Source of the DNA: Methylacidimicrobium fagopyrum
GTDB lineage: Bacteria > Verrucomicrobiota > Verrucomicrobiia > Limisphaerales > UBA11358
Direction: 5' to 3'
Length of the DNA stretch: 64,000 nt
Assembly: GCA_026225255.1 (NCBI GenBank)
Contig: JAMFSJ010000073.1
Span: 1 to 64,000 of the forward strand
In this document: positions 1 to 10,521 of the stretch, piece after piece
How positions within the stretch are numbered: the first letter of the stretch is position 1
Layout of the letters: each line of letters starts with the position of its first letter
Notes under the pieces: model-generated
What the model was told of the DNA's origin: nothing
The model's database searches: none
What the model saw: the letters and a program-made list of their open reading frames with translations, nothing else
Program-made: the position numbers and the translations under genes

Positions 1-2
1 AC

Positions 3-419
3 ACGCGCGGCCAAGTCGCCCTGTTCATCGCTGCGGAACAACAATATGGCTTCGACGACATCCTTGATTGGATGCACTCCGGCATCACGTCGAAATTAGA
101 AGCCGGCCATCTCGATGAAATTCGCGACGTAAAAATCATTGCCGCCAAACCCAACGTCGCCGCGCCAATCGCTTACGCTGTGCCGGCTAAAACTTTGGTT
201 GCCGGGACGCCCGCCGCGCTCAAACTGCAAGGCATATTATGGGGTAACGCGCCGTCAGCCATCATCAACGGCCATTCCTTTTTCCTCAACGACGTTAGCT
301 CCGTAAAATTTGGGGGCACGAATGTGACCCTCCGTTGCGTGGCGATTCAAAAAGATTTCGTGCGTATCCAAGACGTGAATTCCGGTAAAGAACAACAGCT
401 CGATCTGCCAAAAAATTAA
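3..419 (+). CDS. C-terminal part of a protein truncated by the window edge; GspB/PilP-like C-terminal domain (KLQGILWGNAPSAIINGHSFFLND...)
   Basis: Frame is open from base 3 through the stop at 419; C-terminus resembles the C-terminus of the 35477..35995 product. Confidence 0.6.
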   Translation, partial: TRGQVALFIAAEQQYGFDDILDWMHSGITSKLEAGHLDEIRDVKIIAAKPNVAAPIAYAVPAKTLVAGTPAALKLQGILWGNAPSAIINGHSFFLNDVSSVKFGGTNVTLRCVAIQKDFVRIQDVNSGKEQQLDLPKN

Positions 420-590
420 CCCGCCGCCCCAACGTGCGGCCCGCGTCTTGCCGGCACTCCGCTGGCAACCCACGCGTTCTCTCCCCGTCATTGGAGGCTG
501 GTTTTTCTCTGGGGGATTTTTCTGTTTCCCAATTTTTGCGAATTTGCTTGCACCATTTGCCAAACGGGCGAACTTGGGGAAGATTTAGGC

Positions 591-1160
591 ATGGCCACTC
601 CCAGCCAACGAAAGTTTTTGCAAGGGCAGTTGCTGCTCGACAGCGGCGGCTTGGGCGGCTCCTTTTTTGAACGCACCGTCGTCCTCATCTGCCAGCACGA
701 TGCCGAAGGCGCGTTCGGCCTCATCCTCAACCGTGCACTCGGCAAAACCGTCGGCGAAATGATCGTCGCCGATTTACCGGAAACCCTCAAAGAATCGCCG
801 CTCTTTCTCGGGGGTCCCGTGCAACCCAGCGCGTTGAGTTTTTTGCACACCGATCATTTTATTCCCGACGCCATTGCGCTGCCAAACCTCGCGCTCGGCC
901 ATTCGCTCGATGAATTGATCGAAGTCGGCGAATCGTTTTCGCCTGCGAAAAAAGTCCGCCTCTTCGCCGGTTACGCTGGCTGGAGCCCGGGCCAGCTGGA
1001 AAGCGAAATGAAACGCAAAGCGTGGCTGACCTTCCCCGCCTCGCTCGACCTCGTTTTTGAAACGCCGCCCGAACAACTCTGGCAAAACATTCTGCGTCGC
1101 AAAGGCGGCTGGCAAAATAAACTCCTCGCGCAAATGCCGGAAGATTTGTCGCGGAATTAA
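591..1160 (+). CDS. YqgE/AlgH family protein (DUF179)
   Basis: GQLLLDSGGLGGSFFERTVVLICQHDAEGAFGLILNR...LFLGGPV motif pattern. Confidence 0.88.
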   Translation: MATPSQRKFLQGQLLLDSGGLGGSFFERTVVLICQHDAEGAFGLILNRALGKTVGEMIVADLPETLKESPLFLGGPVQPSALSFLHTDHFIPDAIALPNLALGHSLDELIEVGESFSPAKKVRLFAGYAGWSPGQLESEMKRKAWLTFPASLDLVFETPPEQLWQNILRRKGGWQNKLLAQMPEDLSRN

Positions 1161-1167
1161 ATGCGTT

Positions 1168-1374
1168 ATGAACAATAAATTTGTGGCCAATGGTGGACAA
1201 CGTTTATTGAAAGGTCGCCACGCCAAACGCCTTGGAACCGCCCGGGCAAAATATGCTGACGAATGGGCGACCGCTAACTTTCTAAAACGAATCTGGCTTT
1301 GGTTCCAAATCCGCCACGCCGCCGAAAATCAAAAAACAGAAACCCACCAGCCCTCGTCCGGAACTTTGTGGTGA
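1168..1374 (+). CDS. Small hypothetical protein (about 68 aa)
   Basis: Intergenic ORF starting MNNKFVANGGQRLLKGRHAKRL; internal ATG of the 1057..1374 ORF; plausible basic composition only. Confidence 0.35.
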   Translation: MNNKFVANGGQRLLKGRHAKRLGTARAKYADEWATANFLKRIWLWFQIRHAAENQKTETHQPSSGTLW

Positions 1375-1439
1375 TTTAAGTTCGAGCCGCCGAGCTGCCA
1401 GCGGAAATTAGCCAGACCCGCAGTGTCTGGTGTTTTCAA

Positions 1440-1467
1440 AAATAAAAAACCGTCCCAGCGGGACGGT
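1440..1467 (-). terminator. Rho-independent terminator of the 1532..2761 transcript
   Basis: ccgtcccagcgggacgg hairpin; on the minus strand followed by ttttttattttt. Confidence 0.75.
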
Positions 1468-1531
1468 GGCGATATTATATCAGATTATTGAAAACCATTG
1501 ATCGCATGTATCCGTCAGGCTCATTCGTCAT

Positions 1532-2761
1532 TCACGTCGTGAATTTCAAATAAATCACCTTCAAATACTCCCCTTCCTTAAACGTCGCCGGATGATCCGG
1601 CGGATGCTGCAACGTCTTCAGTTCAGAAAATTTCCGGCCCGATTTCACCGCCGCTCGGCGCACCGCATCAAAAAATTCCACGGCGGAAACATGTGCGGAA
1701 CAGGAACCAGCGACCAAGATCCCATCACGCGCCAAGCGCGCAATGCCTAGTAAATTCAGCCGTTCGTAAGCGTGAATCGCACCTTCGCGTTCCGTAGCCC
1801 GCTTGGCGAGCGACGGAGGATCCAGCACGATGAGATCAAAATTTTCCGCACTCGCCGGCAGCCATTCAAACGTGTCCGCCTGCACCGTTTCATGCCGGCA
1901 GGCCGCGACGCCGGGATAGTTTTGATTCAACGCGAAATTCCGTTTTGCCGATTCCAAAGCATGCGCACTGATGTCCAGATCGGTCACGGAACTTGCGCCG
2001 CCGCGCGCGGCGTAAACCGAGAAGCCGCCGGAAAAACTAAACGCATTTAACACGCGACGACCTTGCGCCAATGTTTCGACTTCGCGCCGATTTTCGCGTT
2101 GATCGAGAAAGAATCCGGTTTTTTGCCCGCGCAAAACATCCGCCTCAAAACGCACCCCGTTCTCGGAGAAAATCACCGCACCTTCCGGTGAGCCACCGAA
2201 AAGAACTTGGCCGTCACGCAGTTGAAATTGCTTTTCCGCGAAGGCTTGAATATTCCGACTCAAGCGCAAAACAATCCGCTCGGATGAATTTTTTTTTTGG
2301 AACAATGCCACCATTTCACCCAAACGCGGCAACCACGCGGCGGTGTAAACTTTCAACACGAGCGTTGTGTCATAGCGATCCAAAACCAAACCCGGCCAGC
2401 CATCGCTTTCGCCGTGGATCAAGCGATAGCCGGTGGTTTGCGCGTCGAATAAATTTTGCCGACGCGCGAGCGTTTGCTCCAAACGCGCTTGCCACCACGC
2501 GGCATCGATCGTCTGCGGTTTGCCAACGTGCAAAATGCGGACGCGGATCGGCGAATCCACATCATACAAACCCACGGCGAGAAATTTATCTTTGCGATCG
2601 TAAATCACCGCCAGCTCGCCGGTCTGACCCGCGCGATTGGATTCGTGAATACTATCGGCAAACAGCCACGGATGACCGGAACGCACGATGCTCTCGGCGG
2701 TGTTGGTAACGCGTAGGCGCAGGCGGGTGGTCGCAGGTTGATTTGCGGCGGGCGGATTCAT
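1532..2761 (-). CDS. Class I SAM-dependent rRNA methyltransferase, RlmI-like (PUA + MTase)
   Basis: N-terminal PUA-like region, [41 protein letters not shown]. Confidence 0.88.
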   Translation of the reverse strand: MNPPAANQPATTRLRLRVTNTAESIVRSGHPWLFADSIHESNRAGQTGELAVIYDRKDKFLAVGLYDVDSPIRVRILHVGKPQTIDAAWWQARLEQTLARRQNLFDAQTTGYRLIHGESDGWPGLVLDRYDTTLVLKVYTAAWLPRLGEMVALFQKKNSSERIVLRLSRNIQAFAEKQFQLRDGQVLFGGSPEGAVIFSENGVRFEADVLRGQKTGFFLDQRENRREVETLAQGRRVLNAFSFSGGFSVYAARGGASSVTDLDISAHALESAKRNFALNQNYPGVAACRHETVQADTFEWLPASAENFDLIVLDPPSLAKRATEREGAIHAYERLNLLGIARLARDGILVAGSCSAHVSAVEFFDAVRRAAVKSGRKFSELKTLQHPPDHPATFKEGEYLKVIYLKFTT

Positions 2762-3723
2762 TCCAATCCACTCGCTTTACGAGCGCGTTTCAAGACGGTT
2801 TGCGCTAACGTCCGCGCTTTAGCAGCACCCTCAGCCAGCACGTCATTGACGTATTCCAGATTTTCCGCGAGTTCAGCGCGTTTGGCGCGAGCATCGGCAA
2901 AATAATTCCAATAGTTTTCGAATAGCGCCTTCTTGAGATCGCCGTAGCCCAAGCCACCAGCACGCAGACGGTTTTCAAAATCAGTTCCGACTTCGGGCGA
3001 CGCGACGAGTTTTAGGAGTTGCACGGCAAGATTTTTATCCGCATCCGGCTTTGGATCAGCGGGCTGGCGCGAGTCCATCTGGATGCCCATGATTTTTTTG
3101 CGCAACGCCTTTTCGTCACCAAAAATCTCAATCGTGTTACCATAACTCTTGCTCATCTTTTGGCCGTCGGTGCCTGGCACGACCGCCACTTCGTCGCGGA
3201 TTTGCGGCTCAGGAATCACGAAGGTCTGGCCGTATTGCTCATTGAATTTGATCGCGATATCCCGCGTCATTTCCACATGCTGCTTCTGATCGCGCCCGAC
3301 GGGGACGACATTGGAATCGTAAATCAAAATGTCCGCCGCCATCAAAACCGGATAGGCGAACAAGCCGTGATTCACGGGAATGCCCTTAGCCGACTTGTCT
3401 TTGAATGAATGGCCTTTTTCGAGCAGGCTCATCGGCGTCAGCGTCGAAAGCATCCACGAAAGTTCCGTGACTTCCGGCACATCGGATTGCTTGAAAAAAA
3501 CGGACTTCTTCGGATCCTGCCCGCACGCGAGAAAATCTAGCGCCACATCGAGCGTGTTCTGACGGCGTTGTTGCGCGTCGAACAGCGAGGTCATGGAATG
3601 ATAATCCGCGATGAAATAAAGCGCTTCGCCTTTTTCCTGAAGCTCGATGGCGGGCCGCATCATCCCGAAATAATTTCCGAGGTGCAACGCGCCGCTGGGT
3701 TGGATGCCTGACAAAATTCGCAT
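2758..3723 (-). CDS. trpS: Tryptophan--tRNA ligase
   Basis: [27 protein letters not shown] (KMSKS); ATGA overlap with the downstream gene. Confidence 0.95.
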   Translation of the reverse strand: MRILSGIQPSGALHLGNYFGMMRPAIELQEKGEALYFIADYHSMTSLFDAQQRRQNTLDVALDFLACGQDPKKSVFFKQSDVPEVTELSWMLSTLTPMSLLEKGHSFKDKSAKGIPVNHGLFAYPVLMAADILIYDSNVVPVGRDQKQHVEMTRDIAIKFNEQYGQTFVIPEPQIRDEVAVVPGTDGQKMSKSYGNTIEIFGDEKALRKKIMGIQMDSRQPADPKPDADKNLAVQLLKLVASPEVGTDFENRLRAGGLGYGDLKKALFENYWNYFADARAKRAELAENLEYVNDVLAEGAAKARTLAQTVLKRARKASGLE

Positions 3724-3800
3724 GCAGAAATTTTAATAAGGAAAGCAGGAAAACAGGAAGCTGAATCGCAAAAAAGAAAATTCCTGATTTTCTGCCTTCC

Positions 3801-4877
3801 TTATTGTTTATGCAGCGTTCCCGTCTTCACTTCCCAACGTTGCAAATCCTTGCCGAGTTCGCGCGGCCAATTTTCCTCGGTGCACGTCATGAAAACTTGG
3901 CCGCTGGTTTTACGTGCATTTTCGAGCAACGGCAACAATCCACTGCGACGTTTTACATCGAGTTCGCCCATCACATCGTCGATCAGCAAAATCGGGGCGC
4001 TGCCATTGATGCCCGCGAGAAACTCCGCTTGCGCCATTTTTAAGGCGATGGCCAGCGTGCGCTTTTGACCTTCGCTGCCGAACTGCGCGGCGGATTTTTC
4101 GTTGAGTAATAATTGCACGTCGTCGCGATGCGGCCCGACGAGCGTGGCGCGAAAAGTTTTTTCCCGGACGCGCGAATTGAGCAGTTCAATCGCGAAATCA
4201 TTTTTCACGCTCGGTGAATATTCGATGCGCAATTCCTCGGCATCGTTGGAAATACGGCGATACGCTAAACGCGCGAGCGGCGAAAATTTCGGCACTAATT
4301 CGCGGCGGGCACGGATGAGCTCGTTGCCGAGTTTCACGAGTTCCAATGAAAAACTTTCGAGCGCCGCATCGTCTGCCGAGCGTTGTTTCAGCAACGCATT
4401 TCGCGCGCGAACACTGTGCATGTAACGTTGCAATAACGGCAGATAACCCGGCTGCGTCTGGGCGAGCAGCAGATCCAGAAAACGTCGACGCGCGCGCGCC
4501 GTGCCTTTTATCAATTGTAAATCTTCGGTGCAAAAAACCACCGTCCGCAGCGCACCAAAATAATCCGCCAACTTTTTTACCGGCTGGGCATCGAGGGTCA
4601 GATTGCGTTCACGTGACGACCAGAACATTTTGATTTCGCGTTCGCCTTGGCCGATGATTTTTCCACCGACAAAATAGCCTTTCGCGCCGTGCCGGATCAT
4701 CTGCGCACTGCCGACGCCGCGGAACGAACGCAGCGTGGCCATGAGATAAATGGCTTCGAGAATATTCGTCTTACCCTGCGCGTTATCGCCGAGCAGCAGA
4801 TGAAATCCGGGCGAAAAATCCACGTCCAACCGCGCGTAATTGCGGAAGTCTCGGAGTCGTAGATGAGCCAGATGCAC
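3801..4877 (-). CDS. recF: DNA replication/repair protein RecF
   Basis: LRLRDFRNYARLDVDFSPGFHLLLGDNAQGKTNILEAIYLMA; VGPHRDD; ILLIDDVMGELD. Confidence 0.93.
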   Translation of the reverse strand: MHLAHLRLRDFRNYARLDVDFSPGFHLLLGDNAQGKTNILEAIYLMATLRSFRGVGSAQMIRHGAKGYFVGGKIIGQGEREIKMFWSSRERNLTLDAQPVKKLADYFGALRTVVFCTEDLQLIKGTARARRRFLDLLLAQTQPGYLPLLQRYMHSVRARNALLKQRSADDAALESFSLELVKLGNELIRARRELVPKFSPLARLAYRRISNDAEELRIEYSPSVKNDFAIELLNSRVREKTFRATLVGPHRDDVQLLLNEKSAAQFGSEGQKRTLAIALKMAQAEFLAGINGSAPILLIDDVMGELDVKRRSGLLPLLENARKTSGQVFMTCTEENWPRELGKDLQRWEVKTGTLHKQ

Positions 4878-4957
4878 GGCGATAAAATAATTGGAACGGG
4901 AAACACCGCGAGTTTATTTATGTCGTGGCCCAGACAGCTTGCCCGCGAGTGGTTATT

Positions 4958-5698
4958 TCAATCAACCGTTTTGGCCATCGAACCTGACGGGCGAGACGCC
5001 CGGGCCACCACCGCGCGAACACGGCTGTGAATTTTCTTACGCAACGTAGCGACTTTTCCCGGCGTGGTTTCGTGTTGCAGCAGATAAGTAATGTGCGGCA
5101 CCGGCGTCTGCGCGATATCTTCCGGCGTGGTGTTTTTGCCGGTCACGCCGGGAACCAGATCAATGCCCGTCTGCTGAAAGAGCTGTTGCACAAACGCGGA
5201 GCAATAAACGGAACGCTCGCGCGCGAGCAAATTTTCTTTGGCGCGCAGCTCCGGTTTTCGTAACGCGATGAGGGTGCCGACCAGTTCGCGGAGCGAGTAG
5301 CGTTCATGGTTGGCGACCAAGTCCAGACCGTCGATCAACAGCTTCGCGACTTGGGTTTCGCTCAAACCGAAATCAAGGACGGCGAGCGAGGGAAACATTT
5401 TTTCATCAAAATATTTAGCCACCCGATTTTCCTGCGCGCCGAGCTGGATGTTTTTTCGAAGGATCTGGATATCGGATTCAAGCACCCAATGCTGACCGTC
5501 GAGCCGTTTGCCCTCGAACAAAAATGCGTGCGACCAATCGCTCCAGCGACGTTCCGCGTGGACATGCCGTTGCGCGCGGCGGATGGCGATATCCACCTTG
5601 GTGATGCCGCCGCATAAACCCACGCAACCCGGCTGCGCGTAGCGTTCCAGAAATTCGCGGTTCGACATGCCGCTGACGATGACGAGCTGGTTTTCCAT
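4958..5698 (-). CDS. Putative YiiX/NlpC-P60-like permuted papain-fold peptidase/amidase
   Basis: SHAFLFEG (His) and SVYCSAFVQQLF (Cys) in permuted order; start placed at MENQLVIVSG. Confidence 0.5.
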   Translation of the reverse strand: MENQLVIVSGMSNREFLERYAQPGCVGLCGGITKVDIAIRRAQRHVHAERRWSDWSHAFLFEGKRLDGQHWVLESDIQILRKNIQLGAQENRVAKYFDEKMFPSLAVLDFGLSETQVAKLLIDGLDLVANHERYSLRELVGTLIALRKPELRAKENLLARERSVYCSAFVQQLFQQTGIDLVPGVTGKNTTPEDIAQTPVPHITYLLQHETTPGKVATLRKKIHSRVRAVVARASRPSGSMAKTVD

Positions 5699-5973
5699 GC
5701 GCGAATCATTAACCGGCGCGGACGAAAAAACAATTTCGTTTAACAGAAGGGAACAAAGGAAACTAAGGAATTTAATATTTGCGCTCTTTTGCGTCTGCCT
5801 CCGGTTCAAAATAAAGCCGCCGATTAGCACCGATGAGCGCAGATAAAATCCGTTTTGAATATCATAGCCATTTGCATAATTAGAACCTTCCCTCTTTGTT
5901 CACTTCGTTCCCATCCCAATCAAACTCCATCGTGTTTCCTGCTCCTGATGCGTGGCGAACCACGTTGGATGAC

Positions 5974-6752
5974 TCATCTATAATCTGCAAGGTCCAGCCG
6001 AATAACTGATAAACTCGACGTAACGCGCTGCGTCTCACCTAACGCGGAATCAAAGCCCGGCAGCGAGAAATTCCACTTGGAAATATAGTTGTCAAAGGTC
6101 ACTGGAATTTTTGCCGAGTTTCCGGCGCCGCTCTGCACGGTAGATGGAGTGTCGGTGGTTTCAGTGCTAGCAGTAGTTTCCACCACCACAAAAGTTTCAC
6201 GTGAACCGTTCGGCCATTCCGTGGTATTGATCATATAGCTGGCATTCCCAGCATCATCCGCGTCGGCAAATTCCACCTCCTCGCCATCTACGAAAAAATT
6301 TACGGAAATGATGGAATTCGTGGTGGCAATTTGAACATCTATTTCTACTTCGCCTGAAAAATTGGTTCCAGCAGCCAGATTGATAATTGTCACCACTGGT
6401 GGAACCAGTGTATTCGTGCCGGTCTGGGTGATGCGATAATATCGTTGCAAATCATCTTTCGGGTGCGTCAACGCCGGCTCCGTCCAATATTTTCCTGTTT
6501 CAAGAAACATGGTGTTTGTCCCCTAGGATGGCAAATTATCTGCCAACGTGCCCAGATGACAGTCCATGAAAATTCTTTTGCATATTCCACACAATAAATC
6601 GCATCGGTTTGGCTTTGCCAACGCAATTGAATCGCCCGTTCATCCCTAGTTTTGGCGGTCGTAAATCTTGACGGATTGATCTGTGCGTGACTATGAGGTG
6701 CAGATAAAATGAGCAGGGTTAACCCGATCACTCCGAGTTTGAAAGTTTTCAT
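5974..6752 (-). pseudogene. Secreted hypothetical protein disrupted by a frameshift and an in-frame TAG
   Basis: Signal peptide MKTFKLGVIGLTLLILSAPHSHAQ; reading moves from ...VEYAKEFSWT to the +1 frame CHLGTLADNLPS*GTNTMFLETG; the two halves are the 6468..6827 and 5974..6510 ORFs. Confidence 0.75.
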
Positions 6753-6935
6753 TTTTATGAATATTGTGGGTGTGACTCTTTCCAACTGGTGCGATGTCAA
6801 AGGTCGCAACGTCCACCTTCCCGTCAATTAAAATAATGAATTCTTATTCTATTTAATTACATCTTATTGTAACGCTGATAGATGCATTGAGAATTTATTT
6901 TCGAAACAACGTTTTGCGCAATTGCACAATTTAAA

Positions 6936-7346
6936 TTAAGCCCGCTTTTTAAAGATCAAACATACCCACCCGACGATAAAAGCCACGCCACCAATTGGCG
7001 TGATGGCGCCGAGCCACAGCACATTCGTCAACGCTAGTAAATAAAGCGAGCCGGAGAAAATCACGATGCCGGCGAGAAAACCCCACCACGCGACTTTGGG
7101 CAAGGTTTTGCGCTCCGCCAGCACGAACAACATCACCGCGTGGATGAAATGGTAAAATACCGCTTTCTCCCAAATCGCAAACGTGCCGTTTTGTGCCAGC
7201 AGAGGCTTCAATCCGTGCGCGCCAAAAGCCCCGAGCACCACCGCCAGCAATCCGGCGATGGCGGCGATACGTGTGGCCGTGGCGTTGGAGAATGTTTTCA
7301 AAATAGTGGCACCGGCGTCCCGCCGGATTTCATTGGTGGCCGACAT
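6936..7346 (-). CDS. DUF423 family membrane protein
   Basis: ARIAAIAGLLAVVLGAFGAHGLK...WEKAVFYHFIHAVMLF...SGSLYLLAL. Confidence 0.88.
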   Translation of the reverse strand: MSATNEIRRDAGATILKTFSNATATRIAAIAGLLAVVLGAFGAHGLKPLLAQNGTFAIWEKAVFYHFIHAVMLFVLAERKTLPKVAWWGFLAGIVIFSGSLYLLALTNVLWLGAITPIGGVAFIVGWVCLIFKKRA

Positions 7347-7469
7347 TGTTCTTCGGCGCGCGCAAATTCAAAACCAGTCACACCGCAAACGGTTTTGGGC
7401 GGGACGCTCGAAACGACAGGCCGGAGGCCTGTGCCACCCAGCGCATCTTGAAATGACGCCACCGACATC

Positions 7470-8480
7470 TTAGTTGGAATCCGGTGTCCGACGCTTGAGC
7501 TGGCCTTCGAGATACGTATCTTCCGGCGCTTCGAGCCACGCGGTCAACCACAAATTGCCGAGCATTTGACCACCTTTGATCAATTGACCATCCAAAAACG
7601 GACGACCTTGCATGCCTTTGTCATCCTTGCCGGAAAGCTGTCCATCTTTGTCCATCTGATAAAGCGGTTCGACGAATTTATTCTGATCCACGATATAATT
7701 CACCACGTCCTGAAAAATTCCGTCCGTTTCGCCCGCGTTGGCGATGCGCGTGGCAGTTTGAATTTTGCCGACCAGTTGATCCACCTTGATGCCGCCGGTT
7801 TTCTTAAAATAACCGCCATCAATCCAGGAATGAAATTTATTGCTGGTCGAAAAACCTTTCGGATTGGCCCCGACCCAACCATTGAATTGTTTGGTCGTGT
7901 GGAGCGGTTGTGAACCGTCGCCGACGTAATGGCCCATCACGCCCATCACATACACGCAATCGGCCTCGGCATTGGCGATCTCCACCGATGTGCCATAGAG
8001 CCGCATGGCTTTGAGTGTGCTGAAATCAGATTTCAATTTTTCGTAATTTTCGGTGATGGACCACGGCAGAAATCCGTCCAGTTCGCGGGTGTGATCCGCG
8101 TCTTTCGCGTCGTCAATCGCGGGAAATTTTTCCGGATGCGCCGTGCGGGCTTTTACCAGGGTAGCGAGAAATTCATAACGCAACGGCGGCAACGTGGCGG
8201 GCGTCAAACCGCAGAGATCAATATCTTCCAAGTCGAAATAATGATCCGGTCCGTTAACATGTTTTAACGGCAAATCCGGCGTGTTGCGCCAGCGATCCGG
8301 TTCGCCGGCGAGATAAGCCACGCGCGTTTTCAAGGCGGGCGTCAATTGAATCCCAAAATCCGAAGGCAACGAGGCGAGCGCCAGTTCATTGACCGCGTGA
8401 TGACCTTCGTAATCCCAAGCGCCTGCATTGAAAGTAAAACCGCCCACCGCAACCGCCAGTGCGAACATTGTTTTTTTCAT
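7470..8480 (-). CDS. S1/P1 nuclease-like secreted zinc-dependent protein
   Basis: Signal peptide then WDYEGHHAVNELAL; GHYVGDGSQPLHTT; start placed at MKKTMFALAVAVGG. Confidence 0.75.
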   Translation of the reverse strand: MKKTMFALAVAVGGFTFNAGAWDYEGHHAVNELALASLPSDFGIQLTPALKTRVAYLAGEPDRWRNTPDLPLKHVNGPDHYFDLEDIDLCGLTPATLPPLRYEFLATLVKARTAHPEKFPAIDDAKDADHTRELDGFLPWSITENYEKLKSDFSTLKAMRLYGTSVEIANAEADCVYVMGVMGHYVGDGSQPLHTTKQFNGWVGANPKGFSTSNKFHSWIDGGYFKKTGGIKVDQLVGKIQTATRIANAGETDGIFQDVVNYIVDQNKFVEPLYQMDKDGQLSGKDDKGMQGRPFLDGQLIKGGQMLGNLWLTAWLEAPEDTYLEGQLKRRTPDSN

Positions 8481-8556
8481 AATTTTTATTCCCCTTAATC
8501 GGCACGAGCTTAACCAATGACCCTGCAAATGCAAAACTGAATCCGCCCTTTCACAG

Positions 8557-8695
8557 GTTTGGCGTCTGGGTTCCAGGGTCTGGGTGGGAATTATTCTCCA
8601 TTCACGTATTGGGTGTATTTTGCGGTAAAAAACCACGAAAGACGCAAACGTAGAACAACCCCAGAGCCCAAACCCAGACACCAGACCCGCCACCC
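8557..8695. repeat. Intergenic imperfect inverted repeat
   Basis: ggtttggcgtctgggttccagggtctggg versus reverse complement of cccagagcccaaacccagacaccagaccc. Confidence 0.6.
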
Positions 8696-8754
8696 CACCT
8701 GCCGCCCGACCCGTTTCAGCTCGACAATCGGGGCAAAAAACCTAGTTTCTCCGC

Positions 8755-9240
8755 ATGGTTGCGCCTATCGTTCCGATTTTCGTCGGTTTGTTTGCGTGGG
8801 GGACTTATCGCCGCGTGCGGCGCAATATCGGGCGCCAAAAACTTCGTTCGGTCCGCATCACGATTTCCATCGTCATCTTTTCACTCATTAGTGCACTTTT
8901 TTTCAGCCTGTCGCTGACCGAATCGGCTTTGCTGCTCGGCATCAGCGGCGGATTATTGCTTGGCGCCGCGTTGGGTTTTCTGGGCTTGCGGCTCACAAAA
9001 TTTGAGACGACCGAGGCCGGCCATTTCTACACGCCCAACACCCACATCGGCATCATTTTATCCGCGTTATTCATCGGCCGCATGGCCTATCGTTATTGGG
9101 TTTTAGACCACCCAACCACCGCCATGAATCATCCGCCCTCATTTCAAAGTCCGCTGACCTTTTTCATCTTCGGTCTGACCGCCGGTTATTATCTCGTTTA
9201 TTACGTCGGTCTTTTTGTGCACACGCGTGATAAAAAATAA
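8755..9240 (+). CDS. Hypothetical integral membrane protein
   Basis: 161 aa with several hydrophobic segments. Confidence 0.65.
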   Translation: MVAPIVPIFVGLFAWGTYRRVRRNIGRQKLRSVRITISIVIFSLISALFFSLSLTESALLLGISGGLLLGAALGFLGLRLTKFETTEAGHFYTPNTHIGIILSALFIGRMAYRYWVLDHPTTAMNHPPSFQSPLTFFIFGLTAGYYLVYYVGLFVHTRDKK

Positions 9241-9489
9241 GCCCGACCGACCGCGCTTGCGCCCTAAAACCAAGTTGAATTAAGGCTCGATAAAATTCAG
9301 TTTCGCCATCCGTCTACCGCTCTGGCAAGCTTGCTGGATGAATCCGTCGGAAAGTCTCATTTTGATCGAACGTATTGCGGTGGTTGCAAATTGTGACCAC
9401 ATTATCCGTATCAAATCTACCACTGACGAATTGAACCGATCACAGAGTGTGACCGGGGCCAAGCAAACCACGTTGGTCAAAAAATCCTC

Positions 9490-10407
9490 ATGACCGTTCT
9501 CGAAGCAATTCAAAAAAGCACCGAATTTCTTGACAAAAAGAAGGTCGAGTCGCCGCGTCTGCAAACGGAATTACTCCTCGCGCATCTGCTCAAAATGCCG
9601 CGCATGAAGCTGTATCTGAATTTTGATCGTGCGCTCGTCGTGGCGGAAACGGATGCGTTGCGCGAATTGATCAAACGCCGCGGCCTGCGTGAACCGTTGC
9701 AGCACATCATCGGCTCAACCTCGTTTTGCGGCTATGAAATCGCAGTGAACCGCCTCGTGCTCGTGCCGCGACCGGAAACGGAAATGCTCGCGGAACTGGG
9801 CTGGCAATATTTGAATGGCGCGCACGGCAAAGCGGAGGGCCAATCTCCCGATCGGCTCGAAGATAAACCGCAGAAACTGGCCGATCAGGCGGTCGGCGCT
9901 CCCAGGGTTTTGGATTTTTGCACGGGCAGCGGCTGTATCGCGATTGCCTTGGCGGCGAAATGTCCGTCGGCAAGCATTGTGGCCACGGATATTTCGGCGG
10001 AAGCATTGGTTTTGGCCCAGGAAAATGCGGTGAAAAGCGGCGTTGCCGAACGAATTGAGTTTTTACAAGGCGACGGTCTGGCAGCACTGAAAGCTGGACT
10101 TCAATTTGATTTGATCGTCAGCAACCCGCCTTACATCGCGTCGGCGGAAATTGCCACGCTCGATCCGGAAGTGCGTGATTTTGATCCGCGGCTGGCGCTG
10201 GATGGCGGCGCGGATGGCTTGGATTTTTATCGAATGCTCGCGAAAGCGGCTAAAATGTTCCTGAAACCGGACGGCAAAATCATGCTGGAGTTTGGGGATG
10301 GCCAAGCCGATGGAATAAAAAAGTTCTTCGAAGATGAAAAGTGGATTGTCGAAGCGGTGCAGGAAGATTACAGTCAGCGCGCCAGAATTTTAATCGCGCG
10401 GCAATAA
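9490..10407 (+). CDS. prmC: Peptide chain release factor N5-glutamine methyltransferase
   Basis: PLQHIIGSTSFCGYEIAVNRLVLVPRPETEML; VSNPPYI (NPPY motif). Confidence 0.93.
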   Translation: MTVLEAIQKSTEFLDKKKVESPRLQTELLLAHLLKMPRMKLYLNFDRALVVAETDALRELIKRRGLREPLQHIIGSTSFCGYEIAVNRLVLVPRPETEMLAELGWQYLNGAHGKAEGQSPDRLEDKPQKLADQAVGAPRVLDFCTGSGCIAIALAAKCPSASIVATDISAEALVLAQENAVKSGVAERIEFLQGDGLAALKAGLQFDLIVSNPPYIASAEIATLDPEVRDFDPRLALDGGADGLDFYRMLAKAAKMFLKPDGKIMLEFGDGQADGIKKFFEDEKWIVEAVQEDYSQRARILIARQ

Positions 10408-10409
10408 TT

Positions 10410-10506
10410 TTTAGCCACAGATTTTCACCGATGAAACACAGATTTGTAAAAGCATCCGCGCGAAATTTTTATCTGTGTTCCTCGGTGAAAATCTGTGGCT
10501 AAAGAA
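10410..10506. repeat. Intergenic long inverted repeat (hairpin-forming)
   Basis: ttagccacagattttcaccgatgaaacacagat ... atctgtgttcctcggtgaaaatctgtggctaa. Confidence 0.85.
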
Positions 10507-10521
10507 AAAATTTAATTTCTC

